This document shows positions 37,676-47,471 of a DNA stretch of 64,000 nucleotides, piece after piece. The notes below the pieces were generated by a model, which saw only the letters and a list, made by a program, of their open reading frames with translations, made no database searches and had not been told where the DNA came from. The DNA comes from Virgibacillus necropolis. GTDB lineage: Bacteria; Bacillota; Bacilli; Bacillales; Amphibacillaceae. Numbering within the stretch: position 1 is the first letter of the stretch; every line of letters begins with the position of its first letter. Made by a program: the position numbers and the translations under genes. The stretch lies in the NCBI RefSeq assembly GCF_002224365.1, contig NZ_CP022437.1, positions 1,798,001-1,862,000 of the forward strand, read 5' to 3'.

Positions 37676-37695
37676 AGATTGAAGGAGGAAATCAC

Positions 37696-38469
37696 ATGAA
37701 CATTTATGTTTTGTTAAAAAAGACATTTGATACAGAAGAGAAAATTACTGTAACAAATGGGCAAATCGAGGAAGATGGAGCAGAATTCATCATAAATCCG
37801 TATGATGAATATGCAGTAGAAGAAGCAATTAAACAGCGTGATGAACATGGCGGGGAAGTTACAGTCGTTACGGTTGGTGATGGAGACTCCGAAAAACAGT
37901 TACGCACCGCCTTGGCAATGGGTGCTGATAAAGCAGTTTTAATTAATACAGAGGATGATCTTGAAGAGGGAGATCAATTCACAACCGCAAAAATACTAGA
38001 AGCATATTTTGATGAAAAAGATGTTGATCTAATTTTAGCTGGTAATGTTGCAATTGATGAGGCTAGTGGTCAAGTGGGCCCTAGACTTGCTGAACGGTTA
38101 GGAATTCCATTTGTAACTACTATCACTAGTCTAAAAATAGACGGAGAAACAGTTAACATCGACAAAGACGTGGAGGGTGACGTTGAAAAAGTAGAAACAA
38201 GCCTACCTCTACTTGTAACTTGTCAACAAGGACTAAATGACCCTAGATACCCATCACTTCCAGGTATTATGAAGGCTAAGAAAAAACCACTTGAAGAACT
38301 AGAAATAGATGATCTTGACCTAGATGAAGATGAATTAGAAACAAAAACGAAAACAATCGACATTTATCTTCCACCAGAAAAAGAGGCTGGAAGAGTTCTT
38401 GAAGGTGAGCTTGATGACCAGGTAAAAGAATTAGTATCATTATTAAAAACAGAAGCGAAAGTATTGTAA
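37696..38469 (+). CDS. etfB: Electron transfer flavoprotein beta subunit
   Basis: 257 residues; binds AMP and, with EtfA, passes electrons from acyl-CoA dehydrogenase to the respiratory chain. Family signature ending in the NPYDEYAVEEAI start and the TALAMGADKAVLI and SGQVGPRLAERL segments. AAGGAGGA precedes the ATG. Confidence 0.96.
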   Translation: MNIYVLLKKTFDTEEKITVTNGQIEEDGAEFIINPYDEYAVEEAIKQRDEHGGEVTVVTVGDGDSEKQLRTALAMGADKAVLINTEDDLEEGDQFTTAKILEAYFDEKDVDLILAGNVAIDEASGQVGPRLAERLGIPFVTTITSLKIDGETVNIDKDVEGDVEKVETSLPLLVTCQQGLNDPRYPSLPGIMKAKKKPLEELEIDDLDLDEDELETKTKTIDIYLPPEKEAGRVLEGELDDQVKELVSLLKTEAKVL

Positions 38470-38496
38470 ACTTACACATAGGGAAGGAGAAACGTC

Positions 38497-39468
38497 ATGA
38501 GCGAAAAACTACTAGTTATTGGTGAATCAAGGGATGGTTCGTTACGTAATGTTACATTTGAAGCTATTGCAACAGCGAAAAAAATAAATGCTGATGGGGA
38601 AATCATCGGTTTAATATGCGGTAACGAGAATTTACAAGAGCAAGCACAAGAAATGGTTTATCATGGAGCAGATCGTGTCATTACTGTTAAACATGATAAT
38701 TTGAAAACGTATACATCTGAAGGGTATGGTCAAGCCGTTATGGCAGTTATTTCAGAGGAGTCTCCAACAGGTGTTATTATGGGACATACAGCCGTTGGAA
38801 AAGATTTAACTCCAAAGATTGCAAGTAAATTGGAAACAGGCCTAATCTCTGATGCTACTGATATAGAAATGAAAGATGGAAAAGCAATATTTACTAGACC
38901 AATATATTCTGGTAAAGCATTCGAGAAAAAAATGATAACGAGTGGTATTACATTTGCTACCATTCGTCCGAATAATATATCGGCACTTGAACGCGATGAA
39001 TCACGTTCTGGTGATATTACTTCTAAAGACATGGACATCTCGGATATACGAACGGTTATTAAAGAAGTTATTCGGAAGGCGTCTGAAGGTGTTGATTTGT
39101 CAGAAGCAAAAGTAATCGTTGCTGGCGGACGTGGTGTTAAAAGTGAAGATGGGTTTAAACCATTACAAGAGCTTGCAGATGTACTAGGTGGAGCGGTTGG
39201 TGCATCACGTGGTGCGTGTGACGCAGAGTATTGTGATTACTCATTACAAATCGGTCAAACAGGTAAGGTTGTTACGCCAGACCTATATATTGCAGTTGGT
39301 ATTTCAGGAGCAATTCAACATTTAGCTGGTATGTCTAACTCTAAAGTAATTGTTGCAATCAATAAAGACGCGGAAGCTAACATCTTTAATATAGCAGACT
39401 ATGGTATTGTTGGAGATCTATTTGAAGTGGTTCCATTGTTAATTGAAGAAATTAAAAAGATAAAATAA
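38497..39468 (+). CDS. etfA: Electron transfer flavoprotein alpha subunit
   Basis: 323 residues, FAD-binding partner of EtfB. C-terminal domain contains VVAGGRGVKSEDGF, GASRGACDAEY, QIGQTGKVVTPDLYIAVGISGAIQH (quoted in parts: QIGQTGKVV, YIAVGISGA) and AINKDAEANIF, the FAD-contacting signature. Last gene of the fad-etf operon. Confidence 0.96.
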   Translation: MSEKLLVIGESRDGSLRNVTFEAIATAKKINADGEIIGLICGNENLQEQAQEMVYHGADRVITVKHDNLKTYTSEGYGQAVMAVISEESPTGVIMGHTAVGKDLTPKIASKLETGLISDATDIEMKDGKAIFTRPIYSGKAFEKKMITSGITFATIRPNNISALERDESRSGDITSKDMDISDIRTVIKEVIRKASEGVDLSEAKVIVAGGRGVKSEDGFKPLQELADVLGGAVGASRGACDAEYCDYSLQIGQTGKVVTPDLYIAVGISGAIQHLAGMSNSKVIVAINKDAEANIFNIADYGIVGDLFEVVPLLIEEIKKIK

Positions 39469-39475
39469 ATTAATC

Positions 39476-39514
39476 GAAGAGCTTGGTCAGACATACTCTG
39501 ATTGAGCTCTTTTA
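39476..39514 (+). terminator. Terminator of the fad-etf operon
   Basis: AAGAGCT...CAGA with TCTG...AGCTCTT and TT; imperfect stem, modest. Confidence 0.6.
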
Positions 39515-39631
39515 GTGGGTTGAACGTTAAGCTTAACGGGATAAGTTTTCGTATAAGCAAGATATTAGCATGGTAGTACTAACGATGATATACTCATTTT
39601 AGATTTGATGTTTCATTGAGGAGGAATAAAA

Positions 39632-39946
39632 ATGGCAATTGTAAATGTATCAGATCAGAACTTTGCTAAAGAAACAGGAGAAGGCTTGGTACTAGCAGAC
39701 TTCTGGGCACCTTGGTGTGGACCTTGTAAGATGATTGCACCAGTTTTAGAAGAAATAGATGGGGAAATGGAAGAACAGGTTCAAATCGTAAAGTTGGATG
39801 TTGACGAAAACCAAGAAACAGCTGGCAAATACGGAGTTATGAGTATTCCAACATTGTTACTTTTTAAAGATGGTGAAGTTGTTGACCAAGTAATTGGTTT
39901 TCAACCGAAAGAAGCTCTAGTTGAATTAATTAATAAACATGCATAA
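39632..39946 (+). CDS. trxA: Thioredoxin
   Basis: 104 residues with the redox site WCGPC at Cys29 and Cys32 and the cis-proline in SIPTLLLF. General cytosolic disulfide reductant. GAGGAGG precedes the ATG. A 14-base perfect palindrome (39525-39538) lies about 90 bases upstream; whether it regulates trxA is unknown. Confidence 0.98.
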   Translation: MAIVNVSDQNFAKETGEGLVLADFWAPWCGPCKMIAPVLEEIDGEMEEQVQIVKLDVDENQETAGKYGVMSIPTLLLFKDGEVVDQVIGFQPKEALVELINKHA

Positions 39947-39958
39947 ATAATCCTTTAA

Positions 39959-40111
39959 GAGGATGTTCAAAAAGTCACCAAGTGATAAACGGCGAATTTC
40001 TTCGTTGCGAAGTTTTTCCGGTCCTCACGTATTAAAAACATACGTTCCGGTCCTCAAAATCTTCGCGCCTTGAACTTCTTGTTTCTAATTTATCGACTTT
40101 TTGAACACGTA
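39959..40111. repeat. Family B inverted-repeat element, copy 2
   Basis: Starts GAGGATGTTCAAAAAGTCACC and ends CGACTTTTTGAACACGTA. About 150 bases with an inner small palindrome ACGTAT...ATACGT. About 95 percent like 42546-42698 by eye. Confidence 0.85.
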
Positions 40112-40148
40112 CTTTAACTATCATAAGCATTGTTATAATGTAGAAAGT

Positions 40149-40185
40149 TAATCCCTTGTTACGTTTTGTAACAAGGGATTACTTG
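40149..40185 (+). terminator. Terminator after trxA
   Basis: TAATCCCTTGTTAC pairs perfectly with GTAACAAGGGATTA. The T tract is short. A fragment of family A (CTAGCTCTAGCGCTTTTC) follows at 40211-40230. Confidence 0.75.
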
Positions 40186-40249
40186 TACTATAATAAAACG
40201 GATATAGCTTTCTAGCTCTAGCGCTTTTCTAAAAAGGGATGAAGGTATA

Positions 40250-42025
40250 ATGAATCAAACAATAAAAGAGAAATTAGCTGTCCTTCCCGTACAACCCGGA
40301 TGTTATTTAATGAAAGATAAACACAATACGATTATATATGTTGGAAAATCGAAGGCACTAAAAAACAGGGTGAAATCTTATTTTGCTGGTGCAAATGATA
40401 AAAAGACGCAGCGTTTAGTATCAGAAATACAAGATTTTGAATATATCGTAACCACTTCAGAAATTGAAGCACTCATATTAGAAATGAATTTAATAAAAAA
40501 GTATGATCCAAAATATAATGTGCTACTAAAGGATGATAAGTCATATCCGTATTTGAAAATAACTTCTGAACGCCATCCAAGGTTGTTGGTTGTACGTAAA
40601 GTGAAAAAAGATAAAGGGAAATACTTTGGGCCTTATCCGAACGTTATTGCTGCTCGGGAAACAAAGAAATTATTAGATCGATTATACCCATTACGAAAAT
40701 GTAATAAAATGCCTGACAGAGTGTGTTTGTACTACCACATGAAGCAATGTTTAGCTCCATGCGTTTATCCAGTCTCAGAAGAAACAAACCGTTCTATTGT
40801 GCAAAGTATAGCAACATTCTTAAATGGTGGACATAAGGAAATAAAAAGAGATATTAAAGAGAAAATGTACCAAGCAAGTGAAGATTTAGACTTTGAACGA
40901 GCAAAAGAGTTAAGGGACCAAATTCAGCATATAGAAGCAGTTATGGAACAACAGAAGATGACGCTAAAAGATCAAATCAATCGAGACATCTTTGGATACA
41001 GCTATGACAAAGGATGGATGTGTATCCAAGTATTTTTTGTCAGACAGGGAAAATTGATCGAGCGTGATGTAGCCATTTTTCCATTCTTTGATGATCCAGA
41101 AGAAACGTTTATTAGTTATATAGGTCGGTTTTATCTACACCAGCATCACCCAAAGCCAAAGCAAATATTATTACCGCTTGGAGCTGATGCAGACCTTTTA
41201 AAGGAATTGCTTGAAATTGATATAAACGTCCCATATCGGGGTCGAAAAAAAGACTTAGTTAAGCTTGCAATGAAAAATGCAAAAATTGCTCTTGAAGAAA
41301 AATTTTCTATTATTGAAATAGATGAGGAACGAACTATTAATGCGGTAGAAAACTTAGGTGAAAAACTAAACATCGAAATTCCCCATAGGATTGAAGCCTT
41401 TGATAATTCAAACATTCAAGGAACAGATCCAGTATCAGCAATGGTTGTTTTTATAGATGGTAGACCAAACAAGAAAGAGTATCGTAAATATAAAGTAAGA
41501 GATGTTACAGGTCCAGATGATTATGAAACAATGCGAGAAGTAATAAGACGGAGATATTCACGTGTATTAAAGGAAAAGTTGCCGCTACCAGATCTTATTA
41601 TGGTAGATGGTTCTAAAGGACAAATGAGCGCAGCGTTAGATGTGCTAGAAAATGAATTAGGACTTGATATTCCTTTATGTGGTTTAGCAAAGGATGACAA
41701 GCATAAAACAAGCGAGCTACTTTATGGGAGTCCTCCCACAATAATTGATTTATCGAGAAAATCACAAGAATTTTATTTGGTTCAACGAATTCAGGATGAA
41801 GTTCACCGTTTTGCCATAACTTTTCATCGGCAATTACGAGGGAAAAACTTATTTCAATCAGAACTAGATAAAATTCCGGGAGTAGGCGAAAAAAGAAGGA
41901 AATTGCTCTTAACACACTTTAAGTCAATTGACGAGATAAAAAATAAATCAATTGCAGATATAACAAAGCTCGGTATTCCTACAAATACAGCGGAATTGAT
42001 TCTAGATCACCTAACAAAAGATTAA
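40250..42025 (+). CDS. uvrC: Excinuclease ABC subunit C
   Basis: Makes the dual incisions of nucleotide excision repair. 591 residues: GIY-YIG nuclease ([17 protein letters not shown], about 17-33), UVR motif (about 200-235), RNase H-like 5' nuclease ([29 protein letters not shown]) and C-terminal helix-hairpin-helix ([13 protein letters not shown]). Follows trxA as in B. subtilis. Confidence 0.97.
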   Translation: MNQTIKEKLAVLPVQPGCYLMKDKHNTIIYVGKSKALKNRVKSYFAGANDKKTQRLVSEIQDFEYIVTTSEIEALILEMNLIKKYDPKYNVLLKDDKSYPYLKITSERHPRLLVVRKVKKDKGKYFGPYPNVIAARETKKLLDRLYPLRKCNKMPDRVCLYYHMKQCLAPCVYPVSEETNRSIVQSIATFLNGGHKEIKRDIKEKMYQASEDLDFERAKELRDQIQHIEAVMEQQKMTLKDQINRDIFGYSYDKGWMCIQVFFVRQGKLIERDVAIFPFFDDPEETFISYIGRFYLHQHHPKPKQILLPLGADADLLKELLEIDINVPYRGRKKDLVKLAMKNAKIALEEKFSIIEIDEERTINAVENLGEKLNIEIPHRIEAFDNSNIQGTDPVSAMVVFIDGRPNKKEYRKYKVRDVTGPDDYETMREVIRRRYSRVLKEKLPLPDLIMVDGSKGQMSAALDVLENELGLDIPLCGLAKDDKHKTSELLYGSPPTIIDLSRKSQEFYLVQRIQDEVHRFAITFHRQLRGKNLFQSELDKIPGVGEKRRKLLLTHFKSIDEIKNKSIADITKLGIPTNTAELILDHLTKD

Positions 42026-42027
42026 AT

Positions 42028-42052
42028 AAGCTCACATAATATGTGAGCTTAC
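42028..42052. terminator. Bidirectional hairpin between uvrC and yslB
   Basis: AAGCTCACAT with ATGTGAGCTT; perfect stem, no long T run. Confidence 0.6.
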
Positions 42053-42057
42053 CTGTA

Positions 42058-42495
42058 TTAAGAGGTAACAAGAACGGAAAAGTTGACTTGCATTATTTTT
42101 TTATTTATTTCCTCTGTACATTCAGCTTCTGTTTCCTTAAGTTGTTGAATTGCCTCAGCTAAAAATCCAGCCTCCAAACGGAAATCTGCCTCAAATGAAG
42201 CTTTAAGTCGATTAACGACAGAATCGGACATTAAGCTGAAAGTTAATTCTTTTCGTTTATTTTTAATAAGCTCAAGCTTCCCCCAACCTAGCTTCTCAAA
42301 TATATAATAGATGTCTTCAATTGTATCAAATGTTAATTTTCGCGCCAGATTTCTTCCCATAAAATATAATAATGTATCAGATTCTCTTCCTAATAGCTCT
42401 GGCAGGCTTATATATCGCAATACATCATACCCTGCACCTGCTGTATGTAATTCCTCAAGTAGTGACGTAGAATATACCTGTTGATTCTTTGACAT
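42058..42495 (-). CDS. yslB: YslB family protein (DUF2507)
   Basis: 145 residues from the ATG at 42495, well spaced behind AAAGG; the ATG at 42504 touches it. Small soluble protein with the V4R-like/heme-NO-binding-like pattern (LLEELHTAGAGYDVLRYISLP split here as GAGYDVLRY, LLYFMGRNLAR, FEADFRLEAGFLAEA). In B. subtilis yslB lies beside uvrC and sdhC; the lysC gene found there is missing. Function unknown. Confidence 0.88.
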   Translation of the reverse strand: MSKNQQVYSTSLLEELHTAGAGYDVLRYISLPELLGRESDTLLYFMGRNLARKLTFDTIEDIYYIFEKLGWGKLELIKNKRKELTFSLMSDSVVNRLKASFEADFRLEAGFLAEAIQQLKETEAECTEEINKKIMQVNFSVLVTS

Positions 42496-42545
42496 GGATG
42501 TCATCCTTTCTGTGTGCTGTCAAATCAAATAGCCAATATCTATAA

Positions 42546-42698
42546 GAGGTTGTTCAAAAAGTCACCAAATGATAAACGGCGAATTTCTTCGTTGCGCAGT
42601 TTTTTCGGTCCTCACGTATTAAAAGCATACGTTCCGGTCCTCAAAATCTTCGCGCCTTGAACTTCTTGTTTCTAATTTGCCGACTTTTTAAACACGCA
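42546..42698. repeat. Family B inverted-repeat element, copy 3
   Basis: Starts GAGGTTGTTCAAAAAGTCACC and ends CCGACTTTTTAAACACGCA. Near twin of 39959-40111. The rest of the yslB-sdhC gap (42699-42970) holds the sdhC promoter and an AT-rich leader. Confidence 0.85.
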
Positions 42699-42819
42699 CT
42701 ATAAGTATTATAGATTACTAGTATTATTATCTATATAATTCTTCATATGTGCAAGGTATGCTTTAAATTTTTTTTCAATAAGTAAAAAGGAGTAGCTTAA
42801 AAATAAATGGTTCGTTTTC

Positions 42820-42848
42820 TTGACGCTTATCAGAGATAGAAGTACAAT
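42820..42848 (+). promoter_or_regulatory. Sigma-A promoter of sdhCAB
   Basis: TTGACG (42820-42825), 17-base spacer, TACAAT (42843-42848). The transcript would have a leader of about 115 bases ending in a very G-rich binding site (AAGGGGGG), the kind of site that the iron-sparing sRNA FsrA targets in B. subtilis; the sRNA is not in this window. Confidence 0.7.
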
Positions 42849-42970
42849 AAATATGTCACAAATTGTACATTAACAAGCGATATAAAAGAATAGTATATGT
42901 CGAAAAAACGAATTAATGTTAAAGGATTTGTGCTCAAAATACATATTTATATTACTAAGGGGGGTAACAC

Positions 42971-43591
42971 ATGGCGGGACGTAGCGAGTTTAATTATCGC
43001 AGATTACACTCATTACTTGGGGTAATTCCCATTGGGATCTTTTTGATTCAACATTTAGTTGTGAATCATTTTGCCGCGTATGGTGAGGAAAGCTTTAATA
43101 AAGCAGCACATGTATTAGAGAGTTTACCATTTAAGCTACTATTAGAAACAGTTATTATATACCTACCAATTTTGTTTCATGCAATCTTAGGAGTGTATAT
43201 TGTATTTGTTGCGAAAAACAATGTTAAAAGGTACGGATTCTTCCGTAACTGGATGTTTTACATTCAGCGTATAACTGGAATTATCACACTAGTTTTTCTT
43301 GCTTGGCATATTTGGGAAACGCGTATACAGATTGGAATGGGAAATGCTGAAGCGAATTTCACTTTAATGGAGGGCATTTTGACAAATCCTTTCATGTTTT
43401 GGTTCTACATCATTGGAGTTATTTCAACCACATTCCACTTTGCTAATGGTTTATGGAGCTTCTTGGTATCATGGGGTATTACTCAGTCACCTAGATCTCA
43501 AAAAATTGCTACATATGCAACACTAATTGTCTTTTTAGGTTTAAGCTATCTAGGTGTAAGATCTTTAATTGCCTTTGCCTATGGCGTTTAA
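42971..43591 (+). CDS. sdhC: Succinate dehydrogenase cytochrome b558 subunit
   Basis: 206-residue membrane anchor of complex II with five spans and several conserved histidines (RRLHSLLG, QHLVVNHFA, LFHAILG, AWHIWETR) that hold two b-type hemes. Passes electrons to menaquinone. G-rich binding site before the ATG. Confidence 0.95.
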   Translation: MAGRSEFNYRRLHSLLGVIPIGIFLIQHLVVNHFAAYGEESFNKAAHVLESLPFKLLLETVIIYLPILFHAILGVYIVFVAKNNVKRYGFFRNWMFYIQRITGIITLVFLAWHIWETRIQIGMGNAEANFTLMEGILTNPFMFWFYIIGVISTTFHFANGLWSFLVSWGITQSPRSQKIATYATLIVFLGLSYLGVRSLIAFAYGV

Positions 43592-43621
43592 GTTTTAACA
43601 AAAGAGGAGTGAGTATATATA

Positions 43622-45373
43622 ATGAGTAATAAAAAAGTTGTTGTTGTAGGCGGTGGACTTGCCGGGCTTATGGCAACGATTAAAGCAGCTGAAGCAGGTG
43701 TTAATGTAGACCTGTTTTCTATCGTACCTGTAAAACGTTCTCACTCTGTATGTGCCCAGGGCGGTATAAACGGTGCTGTAAATACAAAAGGTGAAGGGGA
43801 TTCCACTTCCATTCACTTTGACGATACACTTTATGGTGGGGACTTTTTAGCAAATCAACCACCTGTAAAAGCAATGTGTGACGCGGCACCAAGTATCATA
43901 CATATGTTGGATCGTATGGGAGTTATGTTTAACCGTACACCAGAAGGATTGCTTGATTTCCGTCGCTTTGGCGGTACACAGCATCATCGTACAGCATATG
44001 CAGGGGCAACTACAGGACAACAATTATTATATGCACTTGACGAACAGGTTCGTCGTTACGAAGTGGAAGGATTAGTTACGAAGTATGAAAGCTGGGAATT
44101 CCTTGGGGCAATTCTTGATGATGAAGGCGTTGGAAAAGGTATTGTAGGACAAGACATTAAAACACATGAAATAAAATCTTTCCCCTCAGATGCAATTATA
44201 ATGGCTACTGGTGGTCCAGGAATTATCTTTGGTAAATCAACGAACTCAATGATTAATACTGGTTCAGCAGCAAGTATTTTGTATCAGCAAGGAGCAAAAT
44301 ATGCAAACGGAGAATTTATCCAAATTCACCCAACAGCAATTCCTGGGGATGATAAGCTCCGATTAATGAGTGAATCAGCACGTGGTGAAGGCGGACGTGT
44401 GTGGACATACAAAGATGGAGAGCCATGGTACTTCTTGGAAGAAAAATATCCTGCTTATGGAAATCTAGTTACTCGTGATATTGCTACACGTGAAATTTTT
44501 GATGTTTGCGTGAATCAAAAATTAGGCATTAACGGTGAAAACATGGTTTACCTGGATTTATCACATAAAGATCCAAAAGAATTGGATGTTAAACTTGGTG
44601 GTATTATCGAAATCTATGAAAAATTTGTTGGAGAAGATCCTCGTAAAGTTCCAATGAAGATTTTCCCGGCGGTTCATTATTCGATGGGCGGACTTTGGGT
44701 TGATTTTGATCAGATGACTAGTATTCCTGGAATATTTGCAGCAGGAGAATGTGATTATTCTCAGCATGGTGGAAACCGTCTAGGTGCTAACTCATTATTA
44801 TCAGCTATTTACGGTGGTTTGATTGCAGGACCAAATGCAATAAATTACATTGATGGACTTGAAACACATGTTGAAGATATGTCGTCTGAACTTTTTGACA
44901 AAAAACAAAAAGAAGAACAGGATAAATTCGAAGCCCTTATGAAGATGAATGGCGATGAAAACGCGTATCAGATCCATAAAGAACTTGGGGAATGGATGAC
45001 AGATAACGTTACGGTAGTTCGTCACAACGATAAATTACTAAAAACAGACGAAAAAATTAAAGAACTTTTGGAACGATGGGAAAAGATTAATATTAATGAT
45101 ACTTCTCGTTGGAGTAACCAGGGTGTTATGTTTACTCGACAACTGAAGAATATGCTTCAATTAGCACGTGTTATTACACTTGGTGCTTATAATCGTAATG
45201 AAAGTCGTGGTGCACATTATAAACCAGAATTCCCTGAACGAAATGACGAGGAATTCTTAAAGACTACGATTGCACGATTTGATAAAGCAAAGAATGCTCC
45301 AGTATTAACATATGAAGAAGTAGACACTTCTTTAATTGAACCTAGATTACGGGACTATAGTAAAAAACATTAA
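43622..45373 (+). CDS. sdhA: Succinate dehydrogenase flavoprotein subunit
   Basis: 583 residues. FAD-binding GGGLAGL at the N-terminus; SHSVCAQGG contains the histidine (about His41) that is covalently bound to FAD. Catalytic arginine/histidine segments FGGTQHHRTAYAG, QIHPTA, SARGEGGRVW, YSMGGLWVD and GANSLLSA are intact. Oxidises succinate to fumarate in the TCA cycle at the membrane. Confidence 0.97.
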   Translation: MSNKKVVVVGGGLAGLMATIKAAEAGVNVDLFSIVPVKRSHSVCAQGGINGAVNTKGEGDSTSIHFDDTLYGGDFLANQPPVKAMCDAAPSIIHMLDRMGVMFNRTPEGLLDFRRFGGTQHHRTAYAGATTGQQLLYALDEQVRRYEVEGLVTKYESWEFLGAILDDEGVGKGIVGQDIKTHEIKSFPSDAIIMATGGPGIIFGKSTNSMINTGSAASILYQQGAKYANGEFIQIHPTAIPGDDKLRLMSESARGEGGRVWTYKDGEPWYFLEEKYPAYGNLVTRDIATREIFDVCVNQKLGINGENMVYLDLSHKDPKELDVKLGGIIEIYEKFVGEDPRKVPMKIFPAVHYSMGGLWVDFDQMTSIPGIFAAGECDYSQHGGNRLGANSLLSAIYGGLIAGPNAINYIDGLETHVEDMSSELFDKKQKEEQDKFEALMKMNGDENAYQIHKELGEWMTDNVTVVRHNDKLLKTDEKIKELLERWEKININDTSRWSNQGVMFTRQLKNMLQLARVITLGAYNRNESRGAHYKPEFPERNDEEFLKTTIARFDKAKNAPVLTYEEVDTSLIEPRLRDYSKKH

Positions 45374-45389
45374 GGGGGGAAAGTTAGAA

Positions 45390-46154
45390 ATGGCTGAGGA
45401 AAAAACAGTTACATTTATTATAACTCGACAAGACAGCCCAGATTCTGCTCCTTATAAGGAAACATTTAATCTTCCTTATAAACAAAATATGAATGTTATC
45501 TCTGGGTTAATGGAAATAAGACGAAATCCTATTAATGCGGATGGGGAAAAAACTACACCTGTTTATTGGGATATGAACTGTTTGGAAGAAGTTTGTGGTG
45601 CCTGTTCAATGGTTATTAACGGAACTGCACGCCAATCATGTACGGCACTGGTTGATCAATTGGAACAACCAATTCATCTAGAACCAATGTCCACATTTCC
45701 AATTGTTCGTGATTTGATTATAGATCGTGAACAAATGTTTGATGCATTAAAACAAATTAAAGGGTGGGTACCAATTGACGGTACACATGATTTAGGACCT
45801 GGACCTCGTATGCCAGAGAAGAAACGTCAATGGGCATATGAATTATCAAAATGTATGACTTGTGGGGTTTGCTTAGAAGCCTGTCCAAATGTGAATGACA
45901 AGTCAGACTTTATCGGACCAGCCGCTCTATCCCAAGCCCGTTTGTTTAATGCACATCCAACAGGAGACATGAATGCAAGTGATCGCTTGGAAGGACTTAT
46001 GCAAGATGGAGGAATTTCTGGATGTGGTAATGCACAAAACTGTGTGGAAGTATGTCCTAAAGGTATCCCATTAACAACATCAATTGCTGCTATGAATAGA
46101 GCAACAAATATTCAAGCATTTAAAAATTTCTTTGGTAGTGACAACGCATACTAG
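45390..46154 (+). CDS. sdhB: Succinate dehydrogenase iron-sulfur subunit
   Basis: 254 residues from the ATG at 45390 behind AAGGGGGG; the open frame upstream overlaps sdhA. Binds [2Fe-2S] (CLEEVCGACSM, C at about 77), then [4Fe-4S] and [3Fe-4S] via CMTCGVCLEACP and CGNAQNCVEVCPKGIP. Links SdhA to SdhC. Ends the sdhCAB operon. Confidence 0.97.
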   Translation: MAEEKTVTFIITRQDSPDSAPYKETFNLPYKQNMNVISGLMEIRRNPINADGEKTTPVYWDMNCLEEVCGACSMVINGTARQSCTALVDQLEQPIHLEPMSTFPIVRDLIIDREQMFDALKQIKGWVPIDGTHDLGPGPRMPEKKRQWAYELSKCMTCGVCLEACPNVNDKSDFIGPAALSQARLFNAHPTGDMNASDRLEGLMQDGGISGCGNAQNCVEVCPKGIPLTTSIAAMNRATNIQAFKNFFGSDNAY

Positions 46155-46173
46155 TCACACCAAGTATTTTAAG

Positions 46174-46215
46174 GTGGCCCTACCCAAATGTTGCGGTAGG
46201 GCCAATTTTATTTTA
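46174..46215 (+). terminator. Terminator of sdhCAB
   Basis: GGCCCTACC with GGTAGGGCC and a T-rich tail. Confidence 0.85.
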
Positions 46216-46231
46216 AAAAGAGGTGTAATAG

Positions 46232-46672
46232 GTGAAATCCATAGCTTATATTGAAGATATGAAGTCTTGGAGGGAAACGTTTTCCTTTTCTGTTCCAATT
46301 AAAATTCGTTTTTCCGAAACAGATATGTTCGGTCATGTAAATAATGTTTCGCCGTTTATATATTTTGAGGAAGCGCGGATTGAATTTTTAAAATCGCAAG
46401 CTTTATTCGATAATAATGATGAAGATTGCATTCCAGTGGCCGCTGATTTACAATGTGATTATCTTCAGCAACTATTTTTTAATGATAAATTAGAAATTTA
46501 TGTTAAAGTGAATTATATTGGAAATACTTCTATGGATATTCACTACATGGGAATTAATCAAGAAGACAAGATTTGTTTAACTGGTAGAGGCAGATTAGTC
46601 TACGTTAGTCCAAAAACTGGAAAACCTGTCCCGCTGAGTGAACAGATGAAAGGTAACTTAATACATATGTAA
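46232..46672 (+). CDS. Acyl-CoA thioesterase, hotdog fold (YsmA-like)
   Basis: 146 residues, GTG start behind AGAGGTG. FSETDMFGHVNNVSPFIYFEEARIEF (quoted: SETDMFGHVNN, YFEEARIEF) is the 4-hydroxybenzoyl-CoA thioesterase-type active site with the catalytic aspartate. Substrate unknown. Same place as B. subtilis ysmA, after sdhB. Confidence 0.88.
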   Translation: MKSIAYIEDMKSWRETFSFSVPIKIRFSETDMFGHVNNVSPFIYFEEARIEFLKSQALFDNNDEDCIPVAADLQCDYLQQLFFNDKLEIYVKVNYIGNTSMDIHYMGINQEDKICLTGRGRLVYVSPKTGKPVPLSEQMKGNLIHM

Positions 46673-46675
46673 TTA

Positions 46676-46756
46676 GAAAAGCGCAGGTGAACTGAGTTGT
46701 TTTATCGCACGGAAGTAAAGTGAGACTACTAAAGTTTTAGCGCTAGAGCTAGACAA
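46676..46756. repeat. Family A repeat between ysmA and gerE
   Basis: Starts GAAAAGCGCAGGTGAAC and ends GCTAGAGCTAGACA; shortened copy. Confidence 0.7.
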
Positions 46757-46780
46757 AATTTTATATTTTCTTATTTTTTA

Positions 46781-46814
46781 AAAAACCGACTACCCATGGA
46801 TAGTCGGTTTTTTT
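46781..46814. terminator. Bidirectional terminator between the thioesterase gene and gerE
   Basis: AAAAAACCGACTA pairs with TAGTCGGTTTTTTT; a strong stem serving both convergent genes. Confidence 0.92.
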
Positions 46815-47038
46815 TAGAGCTTTAATTCGCCCATACGAATAAGCTCTAGCACAGCTTGTGATCGCCCTTTGACTCCTAGTTTTTGCATTGCATTTGATAT
46901 GTGATTTCGGACAGTTTTTTCAGAAATAAACAATTCCTGGGCAATTTCCTTAGTTGTTTTGTCCTGTACAAGTAGTTCGAAGACTTCCTTTTCCCTTTTT
47001 GTTAGTAATTGTTTTGGTTTGTAGTCGTTGTCTTTCAA
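46814..47038 (-). CDS. gerE: Spore coat regulator GerE
   Basis: 74-residue LuxR-type helix-turn-helix protein (LTKREKEVFELLVQDKTTKEIA, split: LTKREKEVFELL, ISEKTVRNHISN). The shortest member of its family, it acts late in the mother cell with sigma-K to switch coat genes. Full length and intact. A mother-cell promoter is expected upstream (47040-47100) but I could not define it. Confidence 0.96.
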   Translation of the reverse strand: MKDNDYKPKQLLTKREKEVFELLVQDKTTKEIAQELFISEKTVRNHISNAMQKLGVKGRSQAVLELIRMGELKL

Positions 47039-47471
47039 ATGTTAACCCCTCCTTGCTGACATAAAGCTGTATAACGAAGGGAATTTATTTAGTCAATATA
47101 GCTTATGAATCCTGTCATAATCAGTGCACACAATTTAACATTAAAAAGAATTAGTGTTTCAGTATTATAGGATTATTACCCTTTGCATTTTTATAGTGTT
47201 CATTTCTCTTCCAAATTGCCAAAGAAATCAATGTGTAAGTGTGTCGAAATATAAATCACCAAAGCTCTGAAATTCGCTTCAATTTCTTGTTATGGCCTTA
47301 TCCAAGATTTCTTAATTCCTTCTAATAAATAGAATTTTTTATTTTCCCCCAAGAAAAGACTTGAATTTATAAGAAATGTATTGTAATATGAGGTAGTAAT
47401 TAGTTAATAAGGAATTACAAATTAAAAAGTTTTTTAAGGCTTCATTGGGAGCAATGGAAGAGGTGAACAAA
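47039..47471. other. Intergenic region between gerE and the NAD cassette
   Basis: Over 400 bases without a gene. The first 300 are AT-rich with no repeat or remnant I recognise. The last part holds the promoter and inverted repeat of the NAD cassette, listed separately. Confidence 0.6.
47361..47418 (+). promoter_or_regulatory. Promoter and inverted repeat of the NAD salvage cassette
   Basis: TTGAAT (47361-47366), 17-base spacer, TAATAT (47384-47389). Just downstream is GTAATT-N11-AATTAC (47396-47418), placed where a repressor such as the Nudix-domain protein encoded next could bind. The promoter is moderately convincing; the operator is a guess. Confidence 0.45.
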
